DNA of 64,000 nucleotides from Camellia lanceoleosa. Taxonomy: Eukaryota; Streptophyta; Magnoliopsida; Ericales; Theaceae. Location of the stretch: positions 87,820,131-87,884,130 of the forward strand of contig CM045763.1 in assembly GCA_025200525.1 (NCBI GenBank), written 5' to 3'. Shown piece after piece: positions 11,154 to 23,349 of this stretch; the stretch's first letter is position 1; each line of letters starts with the position of its first letter. The position numbers and the translations under genes are program-made. The notes beneath the pieces were generated by a model. The model worked only from the letters and a program-made list of their open reading frames with translations. It was not told where the DNA came from and did not search any database.

Positions 11154-14100
11154 CTAGGGGTCAGTCCTCGTCCTCTTCCTGGACGAAGGTCCAGGAGCAG
11201 CGTCATCAGCATTATCATCTGAATCTGAGCCCGAAGCGTCTCTGGTCTCCTTCTCGGATGCCTCTGCCTCTGCCTCTGCCTCGAACTCCTCATTATCGTT
11301 AAGGACTGGAGCCTGTGAGCTACTCCCGACATGAGCGCGCCCCGCCTTGGTGCGGGGGTATACTCTACCCTCTCAATCTCCTCCGACCGGAACAGAAGGC
11401 CTGGCTGGAACACCTCCTACGGTGGGGATCTGGAAGGGAGGCTGAAAAGTACAAAAGGCAAATGCATCAGTATACTGTGAGCAAAGTACCGGTCGAGAAT
11501 CTGATGTATAAATGCGATGTGTGAATCTTTGTGAATAGTTTATCAGTACAAAATATAGTGTAGCAGATGCCATGAGGGCAGTGTGTCAAGTGTCGTGTTG
11601 TGCATCAGATTATGTGAAGCAGTTTATGGATGGTTTGGGATTATGGTTGAAGAACATACTGGAATACTGTAGAGGGCCAGGAGGTCAAAAGTCCACTGTA
11701 ACATCCCCATCATGGAGGCATTCAGCTCCAGAGACTGTCGGGTGTACTCGGAGGAAGCCTGCAAAAGTATTAGATGCATCAGTATTCTGCAGAATATTAA
11801 AGAAATGAAATGAAATGAAACGACAATGCAAGATGCAAAATGTAGTAGTATATACCGAAGGCAAGTCGTGAAAACCAACTAACTCATGATCAGCCGGGGG
11901 AGAAGCGAAGGGGATCTCGTAGGTCGTCCTACTCTGTCCTCTGTATGTCATCGTCGTGGGCAGAGCAGGCCAACCAGCCCCCTGCCCTCTCTGAGCTCCA
12001 CCCCTGCCACGGACCCGAGCTCTCCTCGACGCTCCTACTCCAGCCCCCGCTCCTGTCCTAGTTGCCGGCGCCACGGGCCTCTCTCCCTTAACTCGACGGC
12101 CACCGCTCAGAGGCCGCATGATATACGTCTGCACATACTCTCTGTAGTCGCCTATGCCTTTGAAGCGGATCGCGTCTCAGCCGATCGTATAGTCGGCCAT
12201 CTGCTCGGCAGTGAATCTCTCGGTCTCCCTCATATGCTTAAGAGGGTGAACCAGGACTATCTGCTCTGATAACCCTAGGGTCTGGCGTAAGAAACGCTCA
12301 CCCAGGTACCAAGCCCGACAGACCGGGCCGTCTAGCAAAATCCGAAAATAAGAGGTCTCCTCAACACCAGCAAATCGGTCTTGAATCGTCACAAGCTTAG
12401 CCTAAGGCGCCAGTGATCTGAAAATGAAATCTGATTTGTTGTCTCATCGTTTGAAAATCTGATTAAGCGAAGCTTAAATGAACTACAAAGTTGAACGTAC
12501 GTCTGCGGGGTGATGGTGTCGAAGTAGCGGCGGAAAAAGATAAACGTCTCCCGGGGCCTCCGCACGCACCTCCCGTCGAAGCGGCGCGAGAACGGGACGA
12601 CGAGAGGGGTCTCTATGTTTGGCATAGGAGCAAGTCTAGGAAAGTAGGCATAGATCCACAACTGCAGAGTAAATACCAGTATGCTTATCAGATAAAGCAG
12701 AATGCAGAATAAAGCAGAAATAACAGAGCTGTGTATTGTGTAGTGTAATGTGCAGGCAGTGTATTGTGCAAAGTGTCTGATGTGAGCGATGTCTGATCGA
12801 TTAAAGCGAGTATATATGTGCCGTGTGCGATATCTGATCGGTGAAGCGGAAGCGATGTGTGTAGTGTCTGGTCTGAGATAATAAGCGAAAAAAAGCGAGA
12901 AAAAATGTACCTCCAAAACACGCCCGGTAGCCCGAAGTCAGAGCTCATGTACCCATAGAGAGTGGCCAGAGTGGCGCCACCCCAGTCATAGCGTAGGATC
13001 TGTGTGACGTCCATAAGAGCGCTGAGCAGACAGAGGGACACGGTGTTCACCCGATCGACAAAAATAGTAGTCCCAAGTAGAAACATCAGAAAGTCGTGGG
13101 CGTACTGCTCTACCGCCTCCTGAGTCATCGGAGCCTCCCCAGCTAAGGCTGGCTGAACCCTGAACTGCACCTCGAACCAAGAATATCAGACGAAACACGA
13201 GGCGGTAGCGGCACCTCATGAAACAAATAAACCTAAGCAGCCTCCCACTCGTCCATATCAGTGTCAAAAGGGATCGGATCACCCCCTACCCCGATGCCTG
13301 TGAGCATCGAGAAATCATAGGGAGTCATCGTCATGTCTCCCGTCGCAGAGAGATGGAATGAGTCGGTGGTGTCCCACCACCTTTCCGCTAGAGCGGCAAG
13401 GAGAGGCCTGCTCGTGGTGAGTTTGGAAAGTCCTCTGCGAGCTTGAACCTAGCACAGTCCGCGATCCTAGTGGTGCATCGAGTAGCTCCGCGTACCAATC
13501 TCGAGCGGCAATATTCCCATACCTGCGGACGGTATGGGAATCTCCCTATTTTCAAGAAACAATGGCGAAACAAGACTAAATACACAGTTGTGAAAAGCAT
13601 TCAAAATTGATGCAAATATGGCGTGTGTGCACGTTTTCACATTCAAATAGTTATCGGGTGCCAGTGTGCTTACAGTGAACTACAACATGTGATGCATCAG
13701 TGTGTTTGGGTGGTTCAGTATAAATACAGCATGTGTGCATGTTTTTAAGTTCAAACAGTTATCAAGTGCTGGTGTGTTCGTAGTGAACTACCGTGAGTAA
13801 TGTGTAAGTGTGTTTGAGTGGCTCAGGGCAGGTGCAGTATGTGTGCATGTGTTTAGATTCAAACAGATATCAGTTGCAAGTGTGTTTGCGATCAACCACA
13901 GCATACAGTGTGTATCGGTGTATCTGAACTAAAGCAATTAAAGAACAGAATCAACTATGGCAGTTTTATATTCTACATTGCGGAAAATAAAACAGAGGAA
14001 AGAATATACCTCAGAAGCGCCAAAGGACAGATGGGACTCCGGCTCGTGCAGGAGAAGCTCCAGAAGCACTGCCTTATCAAAGCTCCGAAACTAGCGAAGT

Positions 14101-14237
14101 CCATCGGGAGGTAGTACGTGAATCGCCGGCCGGTAGGTCGTTGGGTCGAATGGACGGATGCTCAGGGAGAGAAGCTCGACCCCGGGATCCATCTCATGAT
14201 CCGGGGGAGTCCCGCCCCGTGGAATATCGTCTGCCAT
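11154..14237 (-). pseudogene. Antisense plant mobile domain (PMD, aminotransferase-like) gene of element B, seven exons
   Basis: PMD proteins are a plant family found both as cellular genes (MAIN/MAIL type) and inside transposons; their biochemical role in transposons is not established. Exons deduced on the minus strand: 14237-14010, 13545-12911, 12661-12501, 12417-11856, 11758-11660, 11441-11154 (six are clear; 13545-12911 probably hides a further small intron or frameshift near 13170). All introns begin GT and end AG. Family signatures: RWWDTTDSFHL and MTMTPYDFSMLTGIGVGGDP in exon 2, FLLGTTIFVDR with YDWGGATLATLYGYM later in it, YFPRLAP and FFRRYFDT in exon 3, and CRAWYLGERFLRQTLG in exon 4. 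The C-terminus has acidic runs and a basic SRKRTR patch, possibly a nuclear signal. Stops interrupt it: TAG 48 codons in (near 14093), TAG at W-E-A-A-stop, TGA after YTIG, TGA near 11373. It is broken but recognisable along its length. Confidence 0.78.
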
Positions 14238-14960
14238 ATCAAAGGTGATGAGAAAATGGCTGGAAAAGTGAAAACCGGGCTAGAATGCGAAAAGTCAACA
14301 AAGAGTCAACCCTGAGAGGGCGGAAAATGGTCAGAAAAATTGGAATGTGGAAAATGTACGAAAATCAAGAAAAACTTGGGAGAAACAAACCCCAAGAGGT
14401 GGAAATAGTAAAGGAAGCACTGAAATGAAGTTTCGATCGGATGAAAATGTTCGAAATGCGAAGATATTCGCGAATCGAATGATGAAACGGGCGTGAAACA
14501 CAAGAAAATGGAGGATCGAGGGGGAGAAAATGCTCTAGAGAGAGAAAGAAGCAAATTTCGGCCAAGGGAAATAAGAAAAATAGGGTTTGAAACCCTATTT
14601 TAAAAGACCAGAGGTGAAAAGTCAAAACTGCCCTCGAATCAGGCATTTTTGGCCGGTCGGCTACATTTTTAGCCGGCCGGCTAAATATTTGGCCAGTGAT
14701 GTGTTTTGGTGGCCGGTGCATGGCCGGTGGCTCCCCATGTGGCCGGTGAGCCTCGTACAACCTTGTTTGGGTCAGATCTGTAGTTTAGGGCCTTCATTGC
14801 TCAAGACAATGCGAGAAATGGCATTTTCGAAGCTCAACCGGCCTCCGTTTTGACCTCAGACTTGTCTTCTGTGCGTGGCACTCGAATTCATGCAAGGTGT
14901 ATCCTTTCCGTATCCTTTTGTCTTTTACAAAACTCGAAAGTTGCCCTATGTGCATTTCAA
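14238..14960. other. Upstream flank of the antisense PMD gene, with a GGCCGG motif cluster
   Basis: The 5' side of the minus-strand PMD gene, probably its promoter region, although no TATA box stands out. At 14650-14755 lies a cluster of GGCCGGTCGGCTA, AGCCGGCCGGCTAA and TGGCCGGTG phrases like those in the LTRs of A and B. The open frames 14306-14760 on the minus strand do not resemble a known family. Confidence 0.4.
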
Positions 14961-15660
14961 GTCAATCGCACTGTCTTGTGCATCACATCTCATTCGCGCT
15001 ATCTTGCGCACCTCAATCGCACTGTCTTGTGCACTCGCGTTGTCTAATGCATCGCGCTATTTTGCGCATCTTATTGCATTTTGCATGCATTCAATCGCAC
15101 TGTCTTGTGCATCACATCTCATTCGCGCTATCTTGCGTATCGCACTGTCTTGTGCACTTGCATTGTCTAAACGCATCGCGCTATTTTGCGCATCTCATTG
15201 CATTTTGGATGCATTCAATCGCGCTATCTTGCGCATCACACTGTCTTGTGCAGTCGCGTTGTCAAATGCATCGCGCTATTTTGCGCATCTTATTGCATTT
15301 TGCATGCATTCAATTGCGCTATTTCGCGCATCACACCGTCCTGTGCACTCCTCGGTCTGGCGAGACCTTAAACACGCACGGTCTGGCGAGACCTTAAACC
15401 CGCTTGGTCTAGCGAGACCTTAAAATCACTCGGTTGCATTGTCATGCATTTCAAACTTACATGCATTGTCATGCATATCAAAGACGTGCATTGTCACGCA
15501 TTTGTATCAACATGCATTATCATGCATTCAAAAATAACAAAGTTCATGCATTTCAAAGTCACGCGTTGTCACGCATTCTAAGTTCACTTGCATTGTTATG
15601 CATTTCCCCAGCAGACGGTCTAGGAGACCTTAAATCCTTGGAAGGTGCGAGACCTTTGGT
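14960..15660. repeat. Irregular low-order repeats in element B
   Basis: Phrases such as 'atcgcactgtcttgtgcatc' and 'cgcgctattttgcgcatct' alternate from 14965 to 15345, followed by three 28-bp copies of 'ggtctggcgagaccttaaa' (15354-15424), each able to pair GGTCT with AGACC, then 'catgcattgtcatgcat' phrases to 15610. Long open frames here (14875-15423 in two frames) arise from the repeat and are not genes. Confidence 0.6.
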
Positions 15661-15740
15661 GCATTGATGTGCACAGTTCATTTGCATTGTCATGCATTTT
15701 ATCGTAATATAGTGCATATGTCATGCATTTCCGCTGTAAA

Positions 15741-16300
15741 TATCCGTTCCATTGCATATCGTAAATATTGCATTGTAGCTTGCATGCATTCATTGCATCA
15801 CCCCTTCCATCTATGGCTTGCGCCTTTCCTTGTTGAGCTTGGTTTGGTATGTGCTCATACTTTTCACGTCGAAGCACAGTTCTGCATGTGTACACGCCTA
15901 TTCCTTGATGAACTTGGTTTGAGGGTGGCAGCACCTTTTCTGTGTTAGATGCGGTTCGTTTGTGTACATGCCTTTCCTAGGCAAGATTTGGTTTGGCCTG
16001 CGTGCCTTATCCATCATATCTATCCGTTCCATTGCATATTGTAAATATTGTATTGTAGCTTGCTTGCATCCACTGCATCATCACCTCTATCTTTGGCTTG
16101 CACCTCTCCTTGTTGAGCTTGGTTTGGTATGTGCTCATACTTTTTACGTTAAAGCACAGTTCTGCATGTGTACGCGCCTATTCCTTGATGAACTTGGTTT
16201 GAGGGTGGCGGCATCTTTTCTGTGTTAGACATGGCTTGTATGTGTCCATGCCTTTCCTAGGCAAGATTTGGTTTGGTTGCATGCCATATCCACTGTATAT
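15741..16300. repeat. Tandem duplication of about 280 bp in element B
   Basis: Copies start with 'tatccgttccattgcatat' at 15741 and 16021 and share 'ccttgttgagcttggtttgg', 'cacagttctgcatgtgtac' and 'cctttcctaggcaagatttg'. A partial third copy begins near 16288. 16300-16677 is further 'ttgcat'-rich sequence without a gene. Confidence 0.7.
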
Positions 16301-16677
16301 ATTGCATTGTAGTGTAATTTTTGCATCCGGCATTAGGATCATTGTTCTTTCGTTAGCGGGTTATTTCCCCACTTATGTCATTCCACCCAATACTTGTTCT
16401 TGCGTCCGTCTACATCACTCATAGTTCTGCATGTGTACGTGCTTTGAGGGTTGCGGCACCTTTTCTATGGTAGACGGACTTGTTACTTCCATCAATCTAT
16501 TTGACATTTGTGTGGTTTTGAACCGCTCATGATTGGATCATGATTCGATTGCATTGCATATCATTTGCATTGTTTCAATTGCATTGCATTTTCATTTGCA
16601 TTATTATACATAGTTTTGTATATATTGCATATCATTTTGCATTCATTTTGCATTGTCATGCATATTGCTAACAATAT

Positions 16678-16682
16678 TGTAC
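16678..16682. repeat. Target-site duplication of element C, left copy (TGTAC)
   Basis: TGTAC precedes the first LTR and recurs directly after the second LTR at 27096-27100. A perfect 5-bp pair proves a clean insertion into element B. Confidence 0.88.
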
Positions 16683-17086
16683 TGTGGTGAATGTGGTTTG
16701 GAAATACTCTTCAGATCCTGGAAGACGCCAACGATCCTCTACTAGTCACCTGCAAAAATACAAACTCCGGTCGGGGGTGCCGGAATTAGCACTCCGACGG
16801 ACAAGTCAGTTCTCCTCTAGAAAGCTTGCTTACTAAGTTTTTAGAAGTGTTTCTTACATACCTTTTCTGATCCACTACCATAGTATTTATACTCGTCTCT
16901 TCTGATCCTCGGGACCCGGGCCTACTTTTTCAATCATTACCTTTCCTTACACTCGGCTGCAGGGGCTTTATCCTATTCGGCCTAGTCATCGTATTCGGCC
17001 GATCACCCCTTCGAGATTTTTGCCCGTTTGGCGACTAGAGGCCGAGATATTACTCCTCTACCTTTACTGAATATTCGGCTACCACA
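16683..17086 (-). repeat. 3' LTR of element C
   Basis: Begins TGTGGTGAATG and ends GCTACCACA on the + strand. It matches 26705-27095. The outer 100 bases on each side are nearly identical; the middle differs by several short gaps. Confidence 0.88.
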
Positions 17087-17107
17087 ATTGCCCCCCAAAC
17101 CCCCTAT
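17087..17107 (-). other. Polypurine tract of element C
   Basis: Read on the minus strand, a run of G and A (AGGGGGTTTGGGGGGCAAT) ends directly at the LTR. This sets the orientation of C. Confidence 0.8.
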
Positions 17108-17472
17108 TTAACCGGCAGTTAAATCGGCGTGTTTGGCTCGGAATTCGAAAAAGTTTATCATCGGGCGGCCTCGCATGTCCCAATACGTCAGGAGGCGCAC
17201 GCCTTTTTTGCTCATCATTACACTTTCCCGCTCTATTCGTATATCTCAGCATTTATTGTGATTTGAAACTTTAGTCCTTTCGAATTCATATTTCGTCGGT
17301 CTCCTGAGCTTTTTGGATCGCCAGTGCATATCCCTCTGTGGCTCGCGTTTTCTGCAACCTCTTCCTGCCTTCCTTTGTCTCATCCGTTTTTCGTAAGTCT
17401 TCTTCTCCCTCCATTGTAACCCTATTTTCTATTTGTTATTTTTAGCCTCGGCGAATACTTGGTTCCGCTAGA

Positions 17473-18000
17473 ATGGCAAAACACTTGAAAGACCTCATCT
17501 CCGAGGATCGTATCTCTGGTTTCCGGAAGCATTTTTCTATTCCTGACGACGTTCATCTGTCCCTCGTCACGGACAACGCTCTCGACATGGAGAGGGAAGA
17601 TCAAAACACGGTTGTATTCCCTCTTTTGTCCATTGCGGAGGGCGGAGTTAAACTTCCTTACCCCCACTTCTTAGGGCCGTTCTCCGCTATTGGGGTTTGA
17701 TCCCTTCTCAACCCAATGTAAATTTCTTCCGAATCATCATGGGGGTTGTGGAGTTGAATCAACGCCTTAGTATTAACCTTGGGATTCTGGCCATTCGGCA
17801 TTGTTACGCCTTAGCCAAATCCTCTGGTCAGGCGATATTTTCTTAGGGCCAAAGATCTTGACCATCATTTAGTGACTATGCTTGCGGCTCTGGTAGCGAG
17901 TTGGCAACGTGATGGTCAACGTCGAGGTAATTGGGAGTTTGCGAAGGGAGGATCGCTGGACCCTATTCCCAGCGTAAGGGTGAACCGAGTTGACACGCAA
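17473..18000 (+). pseudogene. Antisense extra ORF of element C, N-terminal part (resembles 'putative gypsy-type transposase' family)
   Basis: ATG 17473 opens MAKHLKDLISEDRISGFRKH, preceded by a possible intron end (TTTTTAG at about 17444). After codon 75 the frame shifts, and YWGLIPSQPNVNFF...GVVELNQRL continues in another frame to 17856, followed by a further in-frame-like piece to about 18000. The pattern 'hydrophobic P-x-H/F...GL-P-Q-x-x-N' resembles the Pfam family named Transposase_28 (putative gypsy type), common in antisense extra ORFs of Tat elements. No biochemical role is known. It is broken by frameshifts. Confidence 0.5.
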
Positions 18001-19984
18001 TGTCTTATGTTTGTTGGCCTATTCCTTATTGCTTCTTTTTCTTAGATCGCTTTTTATCTTCTCTGTAATAGGTTGAAGAAAATTTTGAATTCGGTTGATG
18101 ACGATTCTTAGGAAATTGAGGCGCATTGGCGTATTTCGCCGCCCAAGCGTACAAAAAGCGAGGAGGGCGCCCATATCCTCCTTCGATGCGAACCCACTTA
18201 CACCACTTTTTAATTTGCAGATAACATTCCGATTCCAGCCGGCAATCAACGGCTCTCGGCCCTAATCTTTCCGGCTTGAAATCTTGGCGGTCGGTCTCGC
18301 GGCCGATTCGGGGAAGACGCCGAACCGTAAAGTGATTGCCGATCCGGTGGAGGATCTGCTAAAGGGTCGAGGCGGCGAGGCCAGACGCCGCAATCCGAGG
18401 CCCTCAACCATCCACCTCGGAATGACGATTTCCTGGGGATATTTTTGCGAACTTGGGGATCTACCGATTTTTACGAGGATATGGCGAAGGAGAGCTTAGC
18501 AGATGGTAGCGCAAAAAGAAATGCCGAAGCGCTTGGCGCCCGCCGAATTTGAATGTGCGAATCTAATCCTAGCTTGATCAAGCCATTCGTAGCCGTTTCG
18601 AGGGCATGGTTGAGGTTCTTGCGTGTCCGTCAAGGAAAAGGAGGGTGGAGAAACAGCCGATCGAGACGGCTAATTTGAACAAGGCCAAAAGCGATCTTAG
18701 AAGGAAGCGACTTGTAGCCTGGTAGTAAACGGCCTCGACTTGAAGAACCGGCCGTGGTGGCTCGTTCGTTATTATTCAGAAGATCGGGCACGCCGATTTT
18801 ATCCGATGCTTGACGGCGAGGATCCGCCGTCGCTCTTAACTGGCGGCTTCAATTTCCTGCCGGTGACAAGAAGCCTTTGGTGCGTGCTCGATGTCATGGC
18901 CGTTGCCTTAAGCTTTCAATCGGCACTTCGGTAGGTCACCGTTTCCTTGTTGTTTGTTTAAGGCGTCTAATTACACGAATTGTTTTGCGAGCGATCGGAA
19001 GTCGTGACTTGGGCGCCGCTGCGTGATGCTCTCGGGAGAATTGACCATTTGCAAACAGAGCTGCGGTCGAGAAGTAGGCGGAATTGAAATTATGAAATTT
19101 GAAATGGAGGCCTTGAGCCAAGCGGAGAAAGAGAGGTTAGTCGCCGAGCAACCGTGTTGATCTTTGAAGGCGGGGCAAATCTGGCGAGAATCGCTCAAGC
19201 TTTCCCGAAAGCACTTCTGAGCGGAGGCTCAATTAGACGAGCTTAAAGCGACCCGCGAATCGGAGGCCTTTGAGGCGGGGAGGCGCCCGCTTTGTCGAGT
19301 ATGTTGAAGAAGTGGCCAAATTTGAGAATCGCGGGTTCAAGCATGGGTGGCTCAAAGCCCTTCTTTGCCGAGGTTACATTGGATTTGCCAATTCCTTACG
19401 AAAGCGGTGGATGTTGAGCTTGAATCCGATACCACGAGTGATCTGGGAGCCGTTTACCGAGCGGGCGTCGTTTTCTTTTTTGTCTTTGTTGGTTTTCTTC
19501 TTTTGGATAGTGCGTTGGCAGTTTTCATGTATAAATTGGTTAGCATCTGCGGGCAATTTATTAATGAAAATTTCCTTGTAATTCGATGCGTATTAATTTT
19601 TCTTTGCCACCACACTTTGTATGAGACGGTTCTATGCTTAATTTTAATGAAAGAGTTCTATGTTTTGTCAATGCATTTGGTAAAATGGAATTGCATGTAT
19701 TGTGGGGAAACCCTAATCGGTGAACCTGCCCGTACCCCATTGGGTTCGTGAAAAGAATTGCCTTTTGTGTGCCGGTTGGGGTACTGGGTTTGAATGGATA
19801 AATTTTACTGTGGCATTGGTGATTTTTATCTAGAACTCTTCTGAACAAGCCGTACATGCAATATCGTTTGTTTAATATATATCCGCAAGAACCGGGTTCT
19901 TGCAGTTTCAATAAATATCCTATCAAAATCAGCATTTGCAATTTCACTGCCTACTGATCTTGGGCCGACTGGGGCACTCGAGCC
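18001..19984 (+). pseudogene. Antisense extra ORF of element C, middle and tail, broken
   Basis: A run of short frames. 19300-19350 encodes YVEEVAKFENRGFKHGWLKAL, a tail motif of the same ORF family that recurs at 22000-22060. 18240-18560 and 18740-18930 have gene-like GC-rich codon use but no family I recognise. Frame is lost every 100-200 bases, mostly by one- or two-base gaps. Confidence 0.4.
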
Positions 19985-21050
19985 GAATAGATTGATGAAT
20001 CTGCCCTTGCCCCATGGGCTCATGGTAAAGCGCTTTGGATTCAATTCATGGCCGTTTGGATACCTGGCGAACAATTTTGATAGGGTTCAATCGTATCCTA
20101 TCAAAATCGGCATTTGCAATTTCACTTTGCCCTCTTGATCTTGGGCGGATGGGGCACTTTCGGGCGAATAGATTGATGAATCGCCCTTGCCCATGGGCTC
20201 ATGGTAAGGGCGCTTTGGATTCAATTCATGGCATTTGGATACCTGGCGAACAATTTTGATAGGGTTCAATCGTATCCTATCAAAATCGGCATTTGCAATT
20301 TCACGCCTCTTGATCTTGGGCATTTGGGGCACTTTCGGGCGAATAGATTGATGAATCGCCCTTGCCCGATGGGCTCATGGTAAGGGCGCTTTGGATTCAA
20401 TTCATGGCCATTTGGATACCTGGCGAACAATTTTGATAGGGTTCAATCGTATCCTATCAAAATCGGCATTTGCAATTTCACGCCCTCTTGATCTTGGGCG
20501 GTTGGGGCACTCGAGCCGAATAGATTGATGAATCGCCCTTGCCCGATGGGCTCATGGTAAGCGCTTTGGATTCAATTCGCAGTTTGGATACCTGGCGAAC
20601 AATTTTGATAGGGTTCAATACGTATCCTATCAAAATCGGCATTTGCAATTTCACGCCCTCTTGATCTTGGGCATTTGGGGCACTCGCGAATAGATTGATG
20701 AATCTGCCCTTGCCCGATGGGCTCATGGTAAGGCGCTTTGGATTCAATTCATGGCATTTGGATACCTGGCGAACAATTTTGATAGGGTTCAATCGTATCC
20801 TATCAAAATCGGCATTTGCAATTTCACGCCTCTTGATCTTGGGCGATGGGGCACTCGAGCGAATAGATTGATGAATCTTGCCCTTGATGGGCTCATGGTA
20901 AGCGCTTTGGATTCAATTCATGGCCATTTGGATACCTGGCGAACAATTTTGATAGGGTTCAATACGTATCCTATCAAAATTGGCATTTGCAATTTCACTG
21001 CCTACTGATCTTGGGCCGACTGGGGCACTCGAGCCGAATAGATTGATGAA
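19985..21050. repeat. Tandem array of six 170-180-bp units in element C
   Basis: Units start with GAATAGATTGATGAATC at 19985, 20165, 20341, 20518, 20688, 20861 and 21036 (last one partial). All share 'gggctcatggta', 'cgctttggattcaattc', 'ggatacctggcgaacaattt' and 'cctatcaaaatcggcatttg'. Units differ mostly by one- to four-base gaps. A first partial unit precedes at about 19905. Confidence 0.85.
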
Positions 21051-22175
21051 TCTGCCCTAGCTCCAGGCAACCTGTGAGCAGGTTGAACCAACCACCTGCC
21101 CTGCCGTCATCCCATTCGGCGTCGGGCAATTGGGTTTGTAATTAATGAACCTGCCTCGATCGCGTTGCCTTTGCGAGTGTTTAAAGAATCTGGTAGGTAC
21201 TTGTGTTGAAGGCGACTTTAAAGAGTCCGTAGGTCTTGTGTTCGAACTCCTGAAGGGAAGTCGATTGTGCGAATGTCGAACAAACGCGTTTTTAACAGCA
21301 AAGGGGAAGCGAAGACATTGGCTGAGCTGGGTGGCGATATGAATCGCAGTGAACATCGAGGCGCCCTTGTCGCGAGCAAGAGCTCTATGAGTAGAGAGGG
21401 CGTCGATCTCATGACGGCGAAGTCGCCCAGACGAGACGAGCGATCTCAAGGAGGTTGCCACACGCCCGTGTCGAAGGAAATCGACGCGACTGCGTCCGTT
21501 GAGTTTTGGTGTTTGTGAAGAATAAGCCCATGACGGAAGCGGATTCGATCGCGGCGAGATCCAGATGTGGCGGTCGAGTTCGCTCGACAAATATTTCCTC
21601 CCGAAGTTCAGCAGTCGATGATCGGTCGTCAGGACTACGAAGTGTTTCGCGAGGGTATACATGGGGCGGTGAAAGGGCTCTATACGGCTTACGGTCGGCA
21701 TGCGATTAACGCCGCCACGAGAAAATGGCGGAAAAGCAAGAGCGTATCCGGAGTTCGGAGGCTCGGCGGCGGTGAACGTGAGTTAGGGACGATCAAGGCT
21801 TCAGTACCTGACCAAAGAGGCAGGTAAACCCAATCGTTGAAGAGAGGGTTACCAGTCGGCTTATAAGCGCTGCCATTGCCGATCGGGATACGGCGAGTAT
21901 GTTCGCCTTGGAGTCCGCAAAGGGGAGGTCCTATGAAAAAGGTTTTCACGAAGGGCGGCTGGTTGGAATTCAAAAGACCAAGGAAAAGCTCGCCGAAGAG
22001 GTTTGCCGATGTGAAAATCGTGGGTTTAGGCACGGTTGGATCAGGGCAACTCAAGTTGCCGAATCTCTTCGCCTGGCAGGAATTGATGCGGCGTCGCCTC
22101 GCTACCGCAAGAAGGACTTTCCGTTTTCTGCTTTTGAGGTTGAAAAGAGTGAGGATGAGGGTGATGCCGTATAAT
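21051..22175 (+). pseudogene. Second copy of the extra-ORF tail in element C
   Basis: 21899-22174 encodes a charged, probably helical stretch with EKGFHEGRLVGIQKTKEKLA and CRCENRGFRHGWIRA, then an acidic end EVEKSEDEGDAV before a stop. The ENRGFRHGW motif parallels ENRGFKHGW at 19320-19345. The 175-bp array between the two copies suggests an internal duplication. 21051-21880 has open frames in several phases but no recognised family. Confidence 0.45.
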
Positions 22176-23345
22176 ATGTATTTGTTGTATGGTTCGGACG
22201 CTGGTCGCGTTCGTAATTATGTAATTTCTTGATGTTTAATAAAAGATGCTTTATGGGAAATATCAAATTCTCTCCCGCATTCGGCGTACGCGTGTTTAAT
22301 TTTATTGCATAAATGTTTGGCTAGACGTAAATACACCAATCGGACTCGGCGTTTTAATTCGATGCGCCGATTGGTTGGCTTGATCGGCCTCCATGTAATG
22401 GCCGTTTGATTTAGAATTAAACCATTGCGTGTTTAAAATTTGGGTAAGCCGTGAGCCAGGGAACGGAGGGGTATCGGCATTCTTGTTTTTGTTTGCAAGA
22501 CGGCACAAATGCCGCATGTCTAGCCGATTGGGATAGATGGTTCTAGCCCTTGCGCGTTTTAGTCAACCGTTGGTTTAACTAAGTCATGGAGAATGTTGAT
22601 CGACGCTTGTCTCGTGGGGTTTAACGCTGAGAAGAATTACTTCGAGATTTGGGCCTCGAGATCGGGGCCATTACTGAGAATAAAGACGACAAGGCCCTTA
22701 TGCGAGCATACCTATTTAGTTCCCCAGCGGCTATTGTATGGGATAATGCAGATCGAGAGTTCTCGTCATCAGAACGTGATGATAGTTGCAGGGGCTCAGC
22801 TTCCGGCCGAACTTGGCGTTCCGTTGGTTTGCGGCGGAGGATTCTCCGGTGTGGGCGGTGGACCGGTGAAAGGAGGAACTGGAAACTCGTCAGTCTCCAA
22901 GTTGCTGAAGCAGATCGTCCCGAAAGGAGATACAGCGACCGCTCCCCAAAACCTTCCTTGTCTTGGATCTTGGCCTTGACATTGTCGATGGTGTCAGAGG
23001 CCCGGGGGGATTGCGATTCGGGCGCGGATGTGACCTTGGATCGATGGATTCGTTTGTCTTAGAAGTTAGAAATAGATATTGTAATGTTCGAACGCAGTTG
23101 CGTCGATGTAACAACTTTTTAATCGAATAAAAAGTGTCATTAAATAAAGAGTGTTATTTCATGTGTTTTACTTCATATGCTTTAATAGTTTGCTGTTAGC
23201 TTGCCATCGTAATCAAGTGGCTTAAACATTTTTCTGTATGTGGGTCGGCCCCTGCCTTAGGCGGATTGGGAGTGTGACAATTGTTGTATTCCCGGGCCGG
23301 CTAAGGCATGTTGTCCGGGAAGTCACGTTAGTGATTCTGGCTTAG
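22176..23345. other. Unassigned stretch of element C
   Basis: No convincing gene. 22593-23062 has overlapping open frames on the + strand with GC-rich bases that may be a further decayed part of the extra ORF, but no motif supports it. The rest is AT-rich spacer. Confidence 0.3.
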
Positions 23346-23349
23346 TTGA

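Noticed and set aside
11886..12269. 127-codon + strand frame, Ser/Pro/Arg-rich
   Set aside because: It is the reverse shadow of the GC-rich exon of the antisense PMD gene.
14875..15423. Overlapping open frames of 166-182 codons on the + strand
   Set aside because: They come from short repeated phrases with few stops; two frames are open at once and give repetitive peptides of no known family.
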